The notes below the pieces were generated by a model. It was given only the letters and a program-made list of their open reading frames with translations, had not been told where the DNA came from and did no database searches. The translations under genes were made by a program, and so were the position numbers. A stretch of DNA of 6,755 bases from Planctomycetales bacterium (GTDB lineage Bacteria > Planctomycetota > Planctomycetia > Pirellulales > Thermoguttaceae). The stretch covers positions 1 to 6,755 of the forward strand of contig SKJM01000400.1 in NCBI GenBank assembly GCA_007122045.1. Reading direction: 5' to 3'. Of the stretch, positions 4,988 to 6,755 are shown one piece after another (position 1 is the first letter of the stretch; each line of letters opens with the position of its first letter).

Positions 4988-6755
4988 ATGGAACATGCGA
5001 TGCCGGGAAGCGACCCCACCCAGAATCAACGGAAGCAGCGGCCGGAGGACTACGAGGCGATCGTGGAGGCCTTGCGCGAAGGCCAGGTCGACGCCGTCGT
5101 CGGCAAGGGGGGCATCGCCTTGCTCCGGCTGGCCGAAACCGAGCGGCAGCTTCGCCACAGCCAGGCCCGCCTGCACGTGGCCCTGGAGGCGTCCGGCGGG
5201 GGCGTGTACGAACGCGCGGTCCCGCCATGCGACGACGACTACCACAGCGACCGTTGGGCCGGAATGCTCGGGTATCGCTCCGAGGAACTTCCCGCCCACG
5301 ACCGGCTGCTCGACTGGTGGCTCGAGCGGGTCCACCCGGAGGACCGCCCACCGGCCGAACGGACCTACCGCGACTTCCTCGAAGGGACGGCCGAATGCTA
5401 CGACCTGGAAATGCGGCTGCGGCACCGTCAGGGGCACTGGGTGTGGGTGCGCGACGTGGCCCGCGCCATCGAGCGCGACGCCCAGCGGCGCGTGCGGCGC
5501 CTCGCCGGAATGCTGTTCGACATCACCGAACGCAAAGCGGCCGAAGCAGCGCTCCGCCAATTGAACGCAACGCTGGAACAGCAGGTGGCCGCGCGGACGG
5601 CCCTGGCCGAGCAGCGGGCCCACGACCTCCGTCGGCTGGCCGCCGAACTGAGCGATGCCGAGCACCGCGAACGCAAGCGGCTAGCCAAGCTCTTGCACGA
5701 CGACCTGCAGCAGTTGCTCATCGCCGTCCGGCTCCGCCTCCCGGTACTCGCTGAAGTGGACCCGGCTGAACGTGAGCAACACCTCGCCAAGGTCGACCAG
5801 TTGCTCGTCGAGTGCCTGGCCGCCTCGCGGAACCTCACCCAGGAACTGAGTCCCCTGGTCCTTCAGATCGGAACGGTGGCCGAAGCGATCGAGTGGCTTG
5901 CCGAATGGTTTCGCGAGAAGCACGGGTTGGCCGTGGCCGTGGAGGCCCGGAATGAACTTCCCGATGTGCCGGAACACCTTCGCATCTTCGTCTTCCAGGC
6001 AGTGCGGGAACTGTTGGTCAACGTCATCAAGCACTCCGGCAAGCTGGTATCGCGGGTCCGGCTGACGGCGCGGGACGGATGGCTGACGGTTCAGGTCGAC
6101 GACTGCGGCGAAGGCTTCGAGCCGGAACCCGTCGAAGCGCGGTTGCGACAGCCCGAAGGCTTCGGCCTGTTCCATATCCGGGAGCGGTTGGATGCCCTGG
6201 GGGGCCGGCTGATCATGGAAGCCACGCCGCAGGGCGGAGCCAGCTTTCGATTCGTCATCCCCCTGGCGGAGGACGGTCCGTCGCTCGTGGACGCCGCGGA
6301 ACCCTCTCGGCCCGAAATGGTCGCACGTGGTGCAAGGCGGCAGAGCGACGATCCGGTCCGATTACTCGTGGTGGAAGACCACGCCGTCGTTCGCGAAGGC
6401 TTGGTCGGGCTGCTCCACAGCCACGCGGAATTCCACGTGATTGGCGAAGCCGCCGACGGCGAACAGGCCGTCCAAATGGCGGCCAGGCTCCGCCCGGATG
6501 CGATCATCATGGATGTCAACATGCCGGTGATGGATGGTATCGAGGCCACCCGGCGAATCAAGCGGGCGCACGGCGACATCGTCATCATCGGCCTCTCGTT
6601 TCACGTGGAGGACGCCGTGGGGCGCGCGATGGTCGAGGCCGGGGCCGACACGTACGTGTCGAAGCACGCCCCCGGGAACGACTTCCTCGCGGCCGTTCGC
6701 GCCGCCTGCCTGCCCTGCCCGCAATTGGCGGGAACGGCGCGCGCAGGCCAACAGT
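4988..6755 (+). CDS. PAS hybrid histidine kinase with C-terminal receiver (3' end beyond window)
   Basis: The frame is open from ATG 4988 to the window edge: 589 residues and no stop. No membrane segment is seen, so it is probably cytoplasmic. In order: an N-terminal helical region with EALREGQVDAVV (27-38), a pattern common ahead of PAS domains in bacterial kinases; a PAS fold (about 64-182) ending in GMLFDITERK; a coiled coil (about 183-232); a HisKA_3-type dimerisation segment with LLHDDLQQ (H237 the predicted phospho-His); an HATPase_c domain with N-box RELLVNVIKH (340-349), DDCGEGFEP (371-379) and GFGLFHIRERLDALGG (391-406); and a receiver (about 456-575) with ED (463-464), phospho-acceptor D509 in IIMDVNMP, S537 and K559. 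The receiver resembles NarL/LuxR-type regulators, but no HTH domain appears in the remaining 15 or so residues. An ATG at 5000 is an alternative start; neither has a clear Shine-Dalgarno sequence. Placement three bases after kaiB suggests it is the output kinase of the KaiBC pair. Confidence 0.92.
   Translation, partial: MEHAMPGSDPTQNQRKQRPEDYEAIVEALREGQVDAVVGKGGIALLRLAETERQLRHSQARLHVALEASGGGVYERAVPPCDDDYHSDRWAGMLGYRSEELPAHDRLLDWWLERVHPEDRPPAERTYRDFLEGTAECYDLEMRLRHRQGHWVWVRDVARAIERDAQRRVRRLAGMLFDITERKAAEAALRQLNATLEQQVAARTALAEQRAHDLRRLAAELSDAEHRERKRLAKLLHDDLQQLLIAVRLRLPVLAEVDPAEREQHLAKVDQLLVECLAASRNLTQELSPLVLQIGTVAEAIEWLAEWFREKHGLAVAVEARNELPDVPEHLRIFVFQAVRELLVNVIKHSGKLVSRVRLTARDGWLTVQVDDCGEGFEPEPVEARLRQPEGFGLFHIRERLDALGGRLIMEATPQGGASFRFVIPLAEDGPSLVDAAEPSRPEMVARGARRQSDDPVRLLVVEDHAVVREGLVGLLHSHAEFHVIGEAADGEQAVQMAARLRPDAIIMDVNMPVMDGIEATRRIKRAHGDIVIIGLSFHVEDAVGRAMVEAGADTYVSKHAPGNDFLAAVRAACLPCPQLAGTARAGQQ

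Noticed and set aside
4571..5665. A 364-codon open frame on the - strand opposite kaiB and the kinase
   Set aside because: No recognisable domain; it runs antisense across two supported genes and their junction.

Overview
The window is a GC-rich bacterial segment in which every supported gene lies on the + strand. It most resembles a planctomycete. The pointers are the GC-rich codon use, the cluster of 'ACAGGCT...AGCCTGT' intergenic repeats at the left edge (a repeat style I associate from memory with planctomycete genomes), weak or absent Shine-Dalgarno signals on some genes, and the gene families present. This assignment is inference and has not been tested by a search.

Left part (1-2904): a repeat array (1-125) ends in a terminator-like hairpin and is followed by three metabolic genes. 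These are a PIG-L/LmbE-family zinc deacetylase (153-920), a NagB-like sugar-phosphate isomerase/deaminase homologue (1003-1935) and an HpcH/HpaI-family class II pyruvate aldolase (2107-2904). The first two suggest amino-sugar deacetylation followed by deamination or isomerisation. However, the NagB-like protein has substitutions at positions that are catalytic in E. coli NagB, so its reaction is uncertain. The aldolase may belong to a separate sugar-acid pathway. The gaps of 82 and 171 bases contain hairpins and no genes.

Middle (2905-3201): a 297-base gap without a gene. It contains a good sigma70-type promoter candidate (TTGCGA, 16 bases, TATAAT; 3028-3055) and a leader of about 140 nt with two overlapping, mutually exclusive hairpins. 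This gap separates the metabolic genes from the next transcription unit.

Right part (3202-6755): a compact three-gene unit of kaiC (two RecA/KaiC ATPase domains), kaiB (fold-switch clock protein) and a PAS-containing hybrid histidine kinase with a C-terminal receiver. The kinase gene is still open at the window end. The gaps are 1 and 3 bases. No kaiA is seen, and the KaiC C-terminus is too short to carry the A-loop and tail that KaiA uses in cyanobacteria. The unit looks like a KaiA-independent KaiBC timing or stress module wired directly to its own two-component output. The three phosphorylatable positions of the KaiC CII domain are kept as Thr/Ser/Ser. The kaiB stop and the kinase start are in the same frame, separated by one sense codon; this recalls the KaiB-like sensor domain fused to the kinase SasA in cyanobacteria.
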